Below the pieces are notes generated by a model that saw nothing but the letters and a program-made list of their open reading frames with translations, was not told the origin of the DNA and did no database searches. Both the position numbers and the translations under genes were made by a program. Positions 18,645-25,891 of a stretch of DNA of 64,000 nucleotides are shown piece after piece. The stretch comes from Acidimicrobiales bacterium (GTDB taxonomy: Bacteria; Actinomycetota; Acidimicrobiia; Acidimicrobiales; Iamiaceae). Numbering within the stretch: position 1 is the stretch's first letter; the number at the start of each line of letters is the position of its first letter. Location: contig JAUJNP010000006.1 in NCBI GenBank assembly GCA_030448105.1, forward strand, positions 147,250 through 211,249, read 5' to 3'.

Positions 18645-18914
18645 TCAGTCGCGGGCGATCTCGGGCCCGATCCGGTCCCGCACCAGGGCGGCCACCTCGC
18701 CCGGCTCGGCATGGCGGCCGAGGGCGGCCTTGGAGAAGATGAGCTCACCGTCGAGGGTGACCTCGAAGCGGCCCGAGGAGGCGGGCACGAGCTCCACCGC
18801 GACGATGACCGGAGCCCAGCCGTTGAGCAGTTCGTCCGTCAGACCGACGGCACGGGGGACGTAGTTTCAGGGAACGCAGAACTCGATGCGCAAGTGGTGC
18901 CGGGGGTCGAGCAC
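18645..18914 (-). CDS. SelW-like Rdx-family selenoprotein (in-frame UGA = Sec)
   Basis: 89 residues if the UGA at 18869-18867 is read as selenocysteine: residue 16 in LRIEFCVPUNYVPRA, the CxxU redox site of the SelT/SelW/SelH thioredoxin-like family. Downstream the family pattern continues without a break (TDELLNGW, LVPASSGRFEVTLDGELIFSK, EVAALVRDRIGPEI) to a UGA at 18647-18645. GTG 18914 has a near-ideal GGGAGGAGG ribosome site and TACGGT 37 nt upstream. A SECIS-type hairpin follows the UGA at the right distance. Its role is probably selenol/thiol redox defence. Conventional annotation would split or miss this gene. Confidence 0.88.
18833..18854 (-). ncRNA. Bacterial SECIS element
   Basis: In the mRNA, CGU-(bulged G)-CCGUC-GGUCU-GACGG-ACG folds into an 8-bp stem with one bulge and the loop GGUCU. 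The loop begins 21 nt after the UGA. E. coli fdhF has the same GGUCU loop, a bulged base and 18 nt spacing. SelB would bind this loop to deliver Sec-tRNA. Confidence 0.8.
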
Positions 18915-18974
18915 GTCACCTCCTCCCTGAGCGTCGCTTTGGCGTGCGGCCACCGTAGCGGCCCCCTGACCGCG

Positions 18975-19232
18975 TCAGAGGTGGGTCGAGATGGCCGCTT
19001 GCACGGCGGCGATGATGGGCTGCCAGTCAGCGTCGGGTCGACGGCTGACGGTCACGAAGTCGTTGACGGCGAACAGGCCCACGACACCGTCGATGGAGAA
19101 GACGGCCTCGGCGAAGGGGTGGCCGGCGGCCGCGGCCGCGTCGGGGAAGTTCATCCTCGCCGGCAGGGTCACGTCGAGCGTGAACTTGAGGGCGTTGGGG
19201 TTCGGCGTCGGCGCCGGCGTTCCAGTGGCCAC
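18975..19232 (-). CDS. Nfu/NifU N-terminal-domain protein
   Basis: 85 residues, the whole protein being an Nfu_N domain: TPNPNALKFTLDVTLP, then HPFAEAVFSIDGVVGLFAVNDFVTVSR. In larger proteins this domain precedes the [Fe-S]-carrying NifU C-domain, which is absent here. It may help Fe-S cluster transfer; the role of the free domain is unclear. The GTG start has TACCCT 7 nt upstream. It lies 60 nt upstream of the selenoprotein on the same strand. Confidence 0.82.
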   Translation of the reverse strand: MATGTPAPTPNPNALKFTLDVTLPARMNFPDAAAAAGHPFAEAVFSIDGVVGLFAVNDFVTVSRRPDADWQPIIAAVQAAISTHL

Positions 19233-19495
19233 CGCGCCGAGGGTAGAGGCCCCACGCGCGCCATGGTCGGAGGGGTCAGCCTGCCCGGCTGGGCAGGACC
19301 AGGTCGATCCTCACCCGTTCCGCCAGGTCCTCGGGGATGGGGAGGCCGTGGTGCCACAGGATGGCGGCGTCGCAGGCCGGATGGTGCCGGCGTCCCGGCC
19401 GGCCGGCCCGTCGGTGACGTCGGGGCTGGCCTCGCTTGCCGTCATCAGTCGGCCGTCGCCAGGTCGCCGACGGGACAAGTCGGTTCATTAACGAG
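19233..19495. other. Gap without a confident gene
   Basis: A 70-codon frame at 19276-19488 (minus) ends DAAILWHHGLPIPEDLAERV and could be a remnant, but it matches no family I know and its N-terminal half is Arg-rich noise. Nothing else is seen. Confidence 0.3.
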
Positions 19496-19954
19496 TCAGC
19501 CGGCGCAGTCCGCGCATCGCCCCAGCAGGGCGAAGTGGCTGGGTTCCAGCACGAAGCCGTGCTGTCGGGCGAGGCGGGCGGCCAGCCGGTCGAGGTAGTC
19601 GTCGGGCAGCTCGATCACCTGGGCGCAGTCCCGGCACATCAGGTGCACGTGGCGCCGGTCGGCCAGGTGGTACTGCGAGGGCCCGTGCCCGAGGTGAATG
19701 TGCTCGACCACATCGAGGCGTTCGAGCGCCTCGAGCGTGCGGTAGACGGTGGACACCGACACGTCGGGCAGCGACTCCTGCACCGACGCGGCGATGTCCT
19801 CCGCGCTCACGTGGTCCTTCGCGTCGAGCAGGTGGGCGACCACCGCCCGCCGGGCCGGGGTGACGCGGCCACCGTCTTCCCGGAGGAGACCGAGGATCTC
19901 CTCGAGGCGGTGCTCGCGCTCGTGCTCGTGCGACGCGGAAGCCGGGGGGGCCAT
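19496..19954 (-). CDS. Fur-family metalloregulator
   Basis: 152 residues. Winged helix with recognition segment VSVSTVYRTLEAL, dimer/metal region RRHVHLMCRDC and C-terminal CADC supplying the structural Zn(Cys)4 site. The His-rich stretch HEHEREH is at the N-terminus. Fur, Zur, Nur and Mur cannot be separated by eye; its position divergent from a Ni/Co transporter suggests a nickel- or zinc-type sensor acting on it. ATG 19954 is supported by TACGCT 8 nt upstream. Confidence 0.9.
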   Translation of the reverse strand: MAPPASASHEHEREHRLEEILGLLREDGGRVTPARRAVVAHLLDAKDHVSAEDIAASVQESLPDVSVSTVYRTLEALERLDVVEHIHLGHGPSQYHLADRRHVHLMCRDCAQVIELPDDYLDRLAARLARQHGFVLEPSHFALLGRCADCAG

Positions 19955-20018
19955 CGCCGGGCAGCGTAGGCCTGTGCCGGTCGCCGCCCGCGGTGCCGTC
20001 GGGGCGACGTGCGACGCG

Positions 20019-20048
20019 TTGACAGACGCAAGCCGTTCGCAATAACCT
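20019..20048 (+). promoter_or_regulatory. Promoter of the Ni/Co ECF transporter operon
   Basis: TTGACA (20019-20024), 18-nt spacer, TAACCT (20043-20048), then 8 nt to GTG 20057: a full -35/-10 pair placed for a leaderless mRNA. No cobalamin riboswitch fits in the 102-nt gap to fur, so control is probably by the Fur-type protein. Confidence 0.6.
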
Positions 20049-20056
20049 CGGTGGCG

Positions 20057-20755
20057 GTGCACATCCCGGACGGCCTCATCGAGGGTGGCACGTCGGCGGG
20101 GGCCGGGGTGGTGGCCGCCACCGGCGTTGGGGTGTGCCTGCGCCAGGCGGGCCGGCTGCTCGACGAGCGTCGGGTGCCCCTGGCCGGGCTGACCAGCGCG
20201 TTCATCTTCGCCGCCCAGATGGTGAACTTCCCGGTGGCGGGGGGCACGAGCGGGCACCTCCTGGGCGGGGTCCTCGCCGCCGTGCTGGTTGGGCCCTACG
20301 TCGGGGCTGTCTGCGTCGCCGTGGTGGTGGTCGTGCAGGCCCTCCTCTTCGCCGACGGCGGGGTCAGCGCCCTCGGCCTCAACGTGGCCAACATGGCCCT
20401 CGTCACCCCCTTCGGCGGCTACCTCGCGTTCTGCGGGCTGCGCGCGCTCCTGCCCCCGACCCGCACCAGCGTGGCCGCCGCATCCGGCGTGGCCGCCGGG
20501 TTCGCGGTGGTGCTGGCCTCGCTGGCGTTCACCGTGGAGTACGCCGTCGGCGGCACCGGTGGGGCGTCCGCCACGACGGTCGGCGTCGCCATGATCGGCG
20601 TGCACGTCCTGATCGCCGTCGGGGAGGGGGTGATCACCGCGCTGACGGTGAGCGCGGTGCTGGCCAGCCGCCCGGACCTCGTGTGGGGAGCGCGCCACCT
20701 CGGGCCCGACCGGTCGTCGCCGGCGGCTGCCCTCGGGCTCGGCTCGGCGCGGTGA
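20057..20755 (+). CDS. cbiM: ECF nickel/cobalt transporter S component
   Basis: 232 residues. The mature start xHIPDGLI provides the metal ligands of CbiM/NikM; helices include AFIFAAQMVNFPVAGGTSGH and GLNVANMALVTPFGGY. GTG 20057 gives the canonical xHIPDG N-terminus; GTG 20051 is an alternative. It binds Ni2+ or Co2+ at the membrane. First gene of a four-gene operon. Co versus Ni cannot be read from the sequence, but hypA/hypB remnants downstream favour nickel. Confidence 0.92.
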   Translation: MHIPDGLIEGGTSAGAGVVAATGVGVCLRQAGRLLDERRVPLAGLTSAFIFAAQMVNFPVAGGTSGHLLGGVLAAVLVGPYVGAVCVAVVVVVQALLFADGGVSALGLNVANMALVTPFGGYLAFCGLRALLPPTRTSVAAASGVAAGFAVVLASLAFTVEYAVGGTGGASATTVGVAMIGVHVLIAVGEGVITALTVSAVLASRPDLVWGARHLGPDRSSPAAALGLGSAR

Positions 20756-21126
20756 GGCCCCGGCCCCGTGTCCGCCTCGGCGCCTTCCTGGCCGCAGGCC
20801 TCGCGGTGGCGGTGGTGCTCGCCTTCGCCGTCGCCCCCCGGGCCAGCCGCCAGCCCGACGGGCTGGCCAGGGTGGCCCGTGACGAGGGCCTGGGCTCCTC
20901 GCCCGATGGCCACGCCCTCGACGACACCCCGACGGCCGGGTACGCCGTGAAGGGCGTCCACGATGACCACCTGAGCACCGGGCTGGCTGGCACCATCGGC
21001 GTCACCGTCACCTTCGCCCTCGCCGGCGGGCTGTTCGCCATCGTGCGCCGCCACCATCGGAGTCCGGGCGTGGATCCCGGTCGCCGTGACGCCCGCGATC
21101 CGAGCCCGAACCGGGTCGGCGGCTGA
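20752..21126 (+). CDS. PDGLE-domain (CbiN/NikN-like) small transporter subunit
   Basis: 124 residues: an N-terminal helix (LGAFLAAGLAVAVVLAFAVAP), an external loop containing QPDGLARVARDEG (the PDGLE signature) and a second helix (LAGTIGVTVTFALAGGLFAIV). This subunit pairs with CbiM. GTG 20752 overlaps the cbiM stop by 4 nt. Confidence 0.88.
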   Translation: MRPRPRVRLGAFLAAGLAVAVVLAFAVAPRASRQPDGLARVARDEGLGSSPDGHALDDTPTAGYAVKGVHDDHLSTGLAGTIGVTVTFALAGGLFAIVRRHHRSPGVDPGRRDARDPSPNRVGG

Positions 21127-21127
21127 C

Positions 21128-21895
21128 GTGGGCGCCGGCCACGGCCGCACCGACGGCCTCTACGTCGCCGGTGACGGGCGGCTGCACCGGCTGCCGGCCG
21201 AGGCCAAGATCGTGGCGACGGTGGGCTACGTGGTCGCGGTGGTGGCCACCCCCCGGGATGCATTCTGGGCCTTCGCCGCCCACGGCGCCCTGCTCCTCGC
21301 TCTCGCCCGGGCCGCCAGCCTGCCCGTCGGCGCTCTCGTCCGGCGACTCCGCATCGAGGTGCCGTTCCTGGCTTTCGCCGTCTTCCTGCCCCTTGTCGGC
21401 ACCGGGCCGAGGATCGACGTGGTGGGCTTGCCCCTCTCCCGGGCCGGCCTGTGGGGAGCCTGGACGATCCTGGCCAAGGGCACCCTCGGGGTGGGGGCGT
21501 CGATCCTCCTGGCCGCCACCACTCCCGTGGCCGGCATCCTCGGTGGGCTCGACCGGCTGCGCCTGCCCCGCGCCTTCACCGCCATCGCCGGCTCGATGGT
21601 CCGCTACCTCGACGTGATCGTGGGCGAAGCCGAGCGCATGCACGTCGCCCGCCAGTCACGCGGCTACGACCCCCGCTGGTTGGGCCAGGCGCGGGGCGCA
21701 GCGGCGTCCGCCGGCACCCTCTTCGTCCGTTCCTACGAGCGGGGCGAGCGGGTGCACCTGGCCATGCTCGCCCGCGGCTACACCGGGAGCCTGCCCCGGT
21801 TGTGCGCCGTCCCCGCCACCGCCGGCGACTGGGCCACGGCAGCTCTGCTGCCGGTCGCCGCCGCGCTGGTGACGTTGACCGCCAACCTCCGGTGA
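21128..21895 (+). CDS. cbiQ: ECF transporter T component
   Basis: 255 residues, hydrophobic, with the coupling-helix motifs ARQSRGYDP and AMLARGYTG (Ala-Arg-Gly type) that contact the ATPase. It links CbiM to CbiO. The GTG at 21128 follows the previous stop by 1 nt. LHRLPAEAKIVATVGYVVAV is the family-typical N-terminus. Confidence 0.92.
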   Translation: MGAGHGRTDGLYVAGDGRLHRLPAEAKIVATVGYVVAVVATPRDAFWAFAAHGALLLALARAASLPVGALVRRLRIEVPFLAFAVFLPLVGTGPRIDVVGLPLSRAGLWGAWTILAKGTLGVGASILLAATTPVAGILGGLDRLRLPRAFTAIAGSMVRYLDVIVGEAERMHVARQSRGYDPRWLGQARGAAASAGTLFVRSYERGERVHLAMLARGYTGSLPRLCAVPATAGDWATAALLPVAAALVTLTANLR

Positions 21896-22632
21896 CCGGC
21901 GCCGCCGTCGAGATCCGCGGGCTCTGCTTCGCCTACCCCGACGGCCGGCCGGCGCTGCAAGCCGTCGACCTCGACGTCGGGGCGGGGGAGCGGGTGGCGG
22001 TGCTCGGGCCGAACGGGGCGGGGAAGACCACCCTGGTCCTGCACCTCAACGGGATCCTGTCGCCCCAGGCCGGCTCGGTGCGGGTGGGAGGCCTGGTGGT
22101 GGCGCCCGCCACCCAGGCCGAGGTCCGCCGGCGGGTGGGCATCGTGTTCCAGGACCCCGACGACCAGCTCTTCATGCCGACGGTGGCCGACGACGTGGCG
22201 TTCGGGCCCGCCAACCTCGGCGTGGAGGGCGAGGCCCTCGACCAGCGGGTGGTCGCCGCCCTCGACGTCGTCGGGATGGCCGGGCACCAGGCGCGGGCCC
22301 CGCACCACCTGAGCTTCGGGCAGCGCCGCCGGGTGGCCGTGGCCACGGTGCTGTCCATGGAGCCCGACGTGCTGGTGCTCGACGAGCCGACCTCCAACCT
22401 CGATCCGGCCGCCCGCCGCGAGCTGGCCGACGTCCTCGCCACCCTCTCGCTCACCACCCTCGTGGTCACCCACGACCTGCCCTACGCCCTGGAGCTGTGC
22501 CCCCGCTCGGTGATCCTCGACGACGGCCGGATCGTCGCCGACGGGCCCACCGCGGACCTCCTCGCCGACCGGGACCTGCTGGCGCAGCACCGCCTGGAGC
22601 TGCCCCGGGGCTTCCACCCGAGCTGGAGGTAG
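21892..22632 (+). CDS. cbiO: ECF transporter ATPase
   Basis: 246 residues. Walker A LGPNGAGKTT, Q-loop FQDPDDQLF (typical for ECF ATPases), signature LSFGQ, Walker B VLVLDEPTSNLDP and switch His in VVTHD. GTG 21892 overlaps the cbiQ stop by 4 nt. It powers uptake. Confidence 0.95.
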   Translation: MTGAAVEIRGLCFAYPDGRPALQAVDLDVGAGERVAVLGPNGAGKTTLVLHLNGILSPQAGSVRVGGLVVAPATQAEVRRRVGIVFQDPDDQLFMPTVADDVAFGPANLGVEGEALDQRVVAALDVVGMAGHQARAPHHLSFGQRRRVAVATVLSMEPDVLVLDEPTSNLDPAARRELADVLATLSLTTLVVTHDLPYALELCPRSVILDDGRIVADGPTADLLADRDLLAQHRLELPRGFHPSWR

Positions 22633-22641
22633 CCTCCGCCC

Positions 22642-22974
22642 GCGCACGAGCTGACCATCACCGAGAGCCTGGTGGCGGCGGTGGCCGAGCATGCCGGCGA
22701 GCGCCGGGTCGATCGGGTCACGCTGGTCGTGGGGCGCCTGTCGGGGGTGGTGGCGGACTCGGTGGCGTTCTTCTGCTTCGCGGTTTGCACACAGGGGACG
22801 GCGCTGGAGGGGGCCGATCCTCGACCTCGTCGACGTGGCCGGGCGGGCCCGGTGCCGGTGTGCGGCGCCAAGCTCGAGCTGGTCGGCCCCACCCCGCTGT
22901 GCGACTGCGGCAGCGCGGACGTGCAGATCGTTGCCGGCGAGGAGCTCATCATCAAGCAAGTGGACGTGGTCTGA
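22642..22974 (+). pseudogene. hypA: Degenerate hypA (nickel metallochaperone)
   Basis: HELTITESLVAAVAEHAG starts HypA, but the codon before it is GCG, not a start. The frame stays open, yet between about 22815 and 22862 the sense moves to another frame (ILDLVDVAGRARCR) and back, i.e. one extra and one missing base. The in-frame reading DPRPRRRGRAGPVPV destroys the first Cys of the zinc site. The end (LCDCGSADVQIVAGEELIIKQVDV) is normal. HypA inserts nickel into [NiFe] hydrogenase and urease. It starts 9 nt after cbiO. Real decay or two compensating read errors. Confidence 0.75.
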
Positions 22975-22975
22975 C

Positions 22976-23080
22976 GTGTGCAGCACCTGCCGGGTGTTCC
23001 GGCGACGGCCCGGGTGGTGACCGACCCGGCCCACAAGCACGGGCACGACCACGGGGACGAGGTGGACCAACTCGCGTGGG
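22976..23080 (+). pseudogene. hypB: Truncated hypB N-terminus
   Basis: GTG TGC AGC ACC TGC, one nt after the hypA stop, gives the HypB start MCSTC. The rest of the metal-binding leader is visible only across frames (GCSGDGPG, then VTDPAHKHGHDHGDEVDQ). The GTPase domain is missing: the sequence runs into the stop of the oppositely oriented TPR gene at 23081. This is the apparent left junction of the following block. Confidence 0.65.
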
Positions 23081-24373
23081 TCAGCGCTTCGAGAAGCGGA
23101 TCGAAAAGTTCGGGTTGATCGCCTTGGCCTCGTCCAGGTCGCGCTTGGCTGCCTGGTCGTCGCCGAGAGCCCGATGGATCTCGGAGCGGTGGAAGTAGAA
23201 CAGGGCGTTGCGGGTGCCCATCTCGAGCGCCTTGTCCGAATAGACGAGTGCTTCCTCGGACCGATCGTTCTCGTGGAGCAGCCAGCCGAGGGCGTCGGCC
23301 ACGAAGATGCTCTTCCTGACCTTCCACTCGGCCTCCATCGCCGCCAGGCTGCGTTCGAGGTCGATGCCGTTGTTGGCGTTGATGATGGCGACGTCGGCGT
23401 CGACGGCCACGCCTGCATCCCTGTACAGCCGAAGTTGGGCGTCGAGGAGCTCGAGCTGGTCCTGGGCCAGGTCGGGTTGGTCCGTGACTCTGTAGACGTC
23501 GGCCAACTCGGACACGTACTGGGGTAGGGGCAGCCGTTCCACGACCGCTCGGTACTGGTCGATGGCCTTCTCATCGTCGCCGGCGAAGAACGCGACCCGG
23601 GCCAGAGCGGCCTGCGATCGCACCGAGTCCGGATCCCTCTTCAACGCCCGTCGGTAGTGTGAGACGGCGGCCTCGGAGTGTCCCCGGTTCCATTCCAACT
23701 CACCGAGTTGGAATGCGGCGAAGGCGGCGTCGCTCTGCGATTCGGCAGCCGCCTCCGCCGCCGTCATGGCCTTCACCGCTCCGTCGACGTCTCCTTGGAG
23801 CTCCCGCGCGTAGGAGATGCGAGAGTACGAAGGCAGGTCGGGGCGAAGATCGATCATGAGCTGGAATTCGGCGAAGGCCTCGTCGTAGCGGCCCACTTCC
23901 AGAAGCGCATCACCCAGCACCGCCCTGGCGCTGGGATCCTTGGGCGCCAGAGCGGTGGCTCGCTTCCCCCATTCGAGGGCGAGGACGAAGTTGTGGCGAG
24001 CAGCGGCAAGGGAGCTCTGGGCGATCGTCGCCCGGAGGTTGCCCTTCGGATGCAGCTTCAGGGAGCGTTCGATGGCCGTCTCGGCGCGGGGGTACAGCGC
24101 CGGATCGCCGGTGACCGCGGCCTGGGCCACGTAAGCGCTGCCCAGCGCGGCCAGGGCCTCCCAGTCGTCGGGGGCGTCGTTCACCCTGGCTTGGAGCCGG
24201 GCGACCCGTTGCTGCGGGGAGGAGGCGACGCCGCGCGCGCCGGAGGTTTCGACATTGCCCGGGGTCGCGGGCGGCTCGGAGCTCGAGTCGCGCAGGGTCA
24301 CGACCGTGGCGCCGAGCCCTACCACCATGAGCACGACGCCCAGGACGACGATCGGACTGCGAGACATCCTCAT
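23081..24373 (-). CDS. TPR-repeat protein with N-terminal membrane anchor
   Basis: 430 residues. One N-terminal helix (IVVLGVVLMVVGLGATVVTL) then at least eight TPR-like repeats (for example DPSARAVLGDALLEVGRYDEAFAEFQ, SVRSQAALARVAFFAGDDEKAIDQYR). Probably a surface-exposed scaffold. ATG 24373 overlaps the sortase stop by 4 nt (ATGA), so the two are coupled. Likely function: assembling or tethering proteins near the sortase; inferred from coupling only. Confidence 0.82.
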   Translation of the reverse strand: MRMSRSPIVVLGVVLMVVGLGATVVTLRDSSSEPPATPGNVETSGARGVASSPQQRVARLQARVNDAPDDWEALAALGSAYVAQAAVTGDPALYPRAETAIERSLKLHPKGNLRATIAQSSLAAARHNFVLALEWGKRATALAPKDPSARAVLGDALLEVGRYDEAFAEFQLMIDLRPDLPSYSRISYARELQGDVDGAVKAMTAAEAAAESQSDAAFAAFQLGELEWNRGHSEAAVSHYRRALKRDPDSVRSQAALARVAFFAGDDEKAIDQYRAVVERLPLPQYVSELADVYRVTDQPDLAQDQLELLDAQLRLYRDAGVAVDADVAIINANNGIDLERSLAAMEAEWKVRKSIFVADALGWLLHENDRSEEALVYSDKALEMGTRNALFYFHRSEIHRALGDDQAAKRDLDEAKAINPNFSIRFSKR

Positions 24374-25113
24374 GGCGCCAGGTTGGCGTACACGACCAGG
24401 TTGTCCTTGTAGGAGCGGGCGACGCGGTCGAAGGGACCGAGGCACGTGATCAGGCGCAGGGTCGACGAATCCGTGGGTCCGTAGACTGCGACGGTGGGGA
24501 ACGCAGTTTTGGGATAGCTCTCGATGCGCTCGACCATGAACCGGGCGGTGGAACCGTCGACCCTGTCGACCTCGATGATGTCGCCGGGCACGAGCTCTCC
24601 GAGCTCGAAGAACACCGCAGGTCCGGTACTGGAGTCGCGGTGGCCCACGAGGACCGCCGGATCGGACTGACCAGGCTGGCCGCCACCGGACCACCACCCG
24701 ACGCGGCTCGTGTCCGAGGGCACCTCGAGGGCGTTCTCATCGTCGACACCCAAGGCGTCGATGGGCGCGTCCACTTTGATCCTCGGGACCCGGACTGCGG
24801 TCGGGGTCCAGTCGGGCTGCGGGGTGGATGGCTTGACGATCGGCGTCGAGCCGGGAGTCGGAGTTGGAATCGTCGGGCTCTCGGTGCCAGTGGCCGGTGG
24901 AGTGGCCGGCTCGGTGGTCCTGCCCGCCACGGACTGCGTCTTCGGTTTCGCATCGTCACCGGAGTGGGAGAACGACGAGCTCACCGCGGTGGCGCCAAGT
25001 CCCAGACCGATCAGAAGTCCGCCGACGAAGAGCAGAGAGGAGTGGGCGGCGGCGCGGAAACGGCGGCGACCGGTCGGCCGGGTCCGGTGCCTGGGGCGGT
25101 CTCGCCCCGTCAC
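24370..25113 (-). CDS. Class E/F-type sortase
   Basis: 247 residues: basic N-terminus, signal anchor (LLFVGGLLIGLGLGATAVS), Pro/Thr-rich linker, then the sortase barrel with catalytic His in VLVGHRDSS and Cys in RLITCLGPFD; Arg candidates follow in FDRVARSYKDN. It cleaves a C-terminal sorting motif and attaches the protein to the wall. The closest candidate substrate is the DUF4331 protein at 25892. The segment coding for the anchor is duplicated upstream (repeat 24956-25263). Confidence 0.88.
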   Translation of the reverse strand: MTGRDRPRHRTRPTGRRRFRAAAHSSLLFVGGLLIGLGLGATAVSSSFSHSGDDAKPKTQSVAGRTTEPATPPATGTESPTIPTPTPGSTPIVKPSTPQPDWTPTAVRVPRIKVDAPIDALGVDDENALEVPSDTSRVGWWSGGGQPGQSDPAVLVGHRDSSTGPAVFFELGELVPGDIIEVDRVDGSTARFMVERIESYPKTAFPTVAVYGPTDSSTLRLITCLGPFDRVARSYKDNLVVYANLAP

Positions 25114-25263
25114 CGGAGTGGGCCACCGCCGAGCTCACCGCGGCGGCGCCAAGTCCCCGCCCGATCAGAAGTCCGCCGCCGAAGCGCAGAGAGGAGTGGG
25201 CGGCGCCGCGGAAACGGCGGCGACCGGTCGGCCGGCTCCGGTGCCCGGGGAGCTGCTTCGAAA
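24956..25263. repeat. 154-bp diverged tandem duplication over sortase 5' end
   Basis: Copy 1 (24956-25109) covers the codons for the sortase anchor. Copy 2 (25110-25263) lies just upstream and repeats it with about twenty substitutions. Shared blocks include TCACCGGAGTGGG and AGAGGAGTGGGCGGCG. Copy 2 still encodes a similar anchor peptide (GGLLIGRGLGAAAVSS) in the frame leading towards the sortase. Confidence 0.88.
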
Positions 25264-25825
25264 CCCGAGGTGACCCGAGACGGATCCGCTGACGAACGGA
25301 CGGCGGCTGTTCGAGACCGCCGGGCTGGGTTGCTTCGGGCGCCGCGCTCGCCGGAGGTGGACGTCGAGGGCCGGTTGGTGCCGTCACCTTCGCGGCCCCG
25401 GCCAGCGGTGGGGTTGGAGGGCCTGGTGAGGAAAGACGGCGAGCACCGGGCGGGTCAGATGCGGTGCCCGCTGGGAGAGGGGGCTGAACGGGGCGGTCTC
25501 GAGCCTTCGAACCAGACACCGGGTCCGAGGGACGAACCGAGCCTGGTCCGGGCCGTCCTCCGGAGGCAGGTCACGCCGTGCACCGACCTGCTCGACCGAT
25601 CGGCTCCCAACGGTCCGATCCGCGACCAGCGGCCGGCGTCGGCGCAACGCGCCCTCACGTGGTTCAGTTCCACCGGGGACCTCGAGTTCCGACGCTGCGT
25701 CCTGGTCGTACGGCGAGGGCGTGAGCGACGCCATTAGTCCCTTCCGGTTTGGACTGCACCACCCTGATGAGTGGGTCAGAGGCCGACGGTGGGCCACCTG
25801 CTGTAGGAAGAGCAGGAGGAGGACA
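25264..25825. other. Gap upstream of the sortase duplication
   Basis: About 560 nt between duplication copy 2 and the terminator. Open frames here lack family resemblance. Nothing can be supported beyond a possible sortase promoter. Confidence 0.3.
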
Positions 25826-25860
25826 GACCAGAGACCCGTCCCACGGACGGGTCTCTGGTC
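25826..25860. terminator. Strong hairpin terminator
   Basis: A perfect 16-bp stem (arms at 25826-25841 and 25845-25860; inner part GACCCGTCC / GGACGGGTC) with loop CAC. It sits 31 nt past the DUF4331 stop and would end that transcript. The rightward exit reads gatgataatt. There is no U-run on the leftward side. Confidence 0.75.
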
Positions 25861-25891
25861 GATGATAATTGGCACGCCGGAGCGTGGTGGG

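Noticed and set aside
19955..20056. Cobalamin riboswitch upstream of cbiM
   Set aside because: Only 102 nt separate fur and cbiM, too short for the element, and its core motifs are absent.
22642..22974. Programmed frameshifting in hypA
   Set aside because: Two opposite shifts within 50 nt without a slippery site, together with a missing start codon, fit decay or read error better.
25490..25540. tRNA-like T-arm (GGTTCGAAGG) on the minus strand
   Set aside because: The flanking bases do not pair into a T-stem and no acceptor or anticodon arm is present.
25384..25875. A 163-codon frame starting MPIIIDQRPV
   Set aside because: It begins inside the terminator hairpin, and its Arg/Pro-rich sequence has no family signal.
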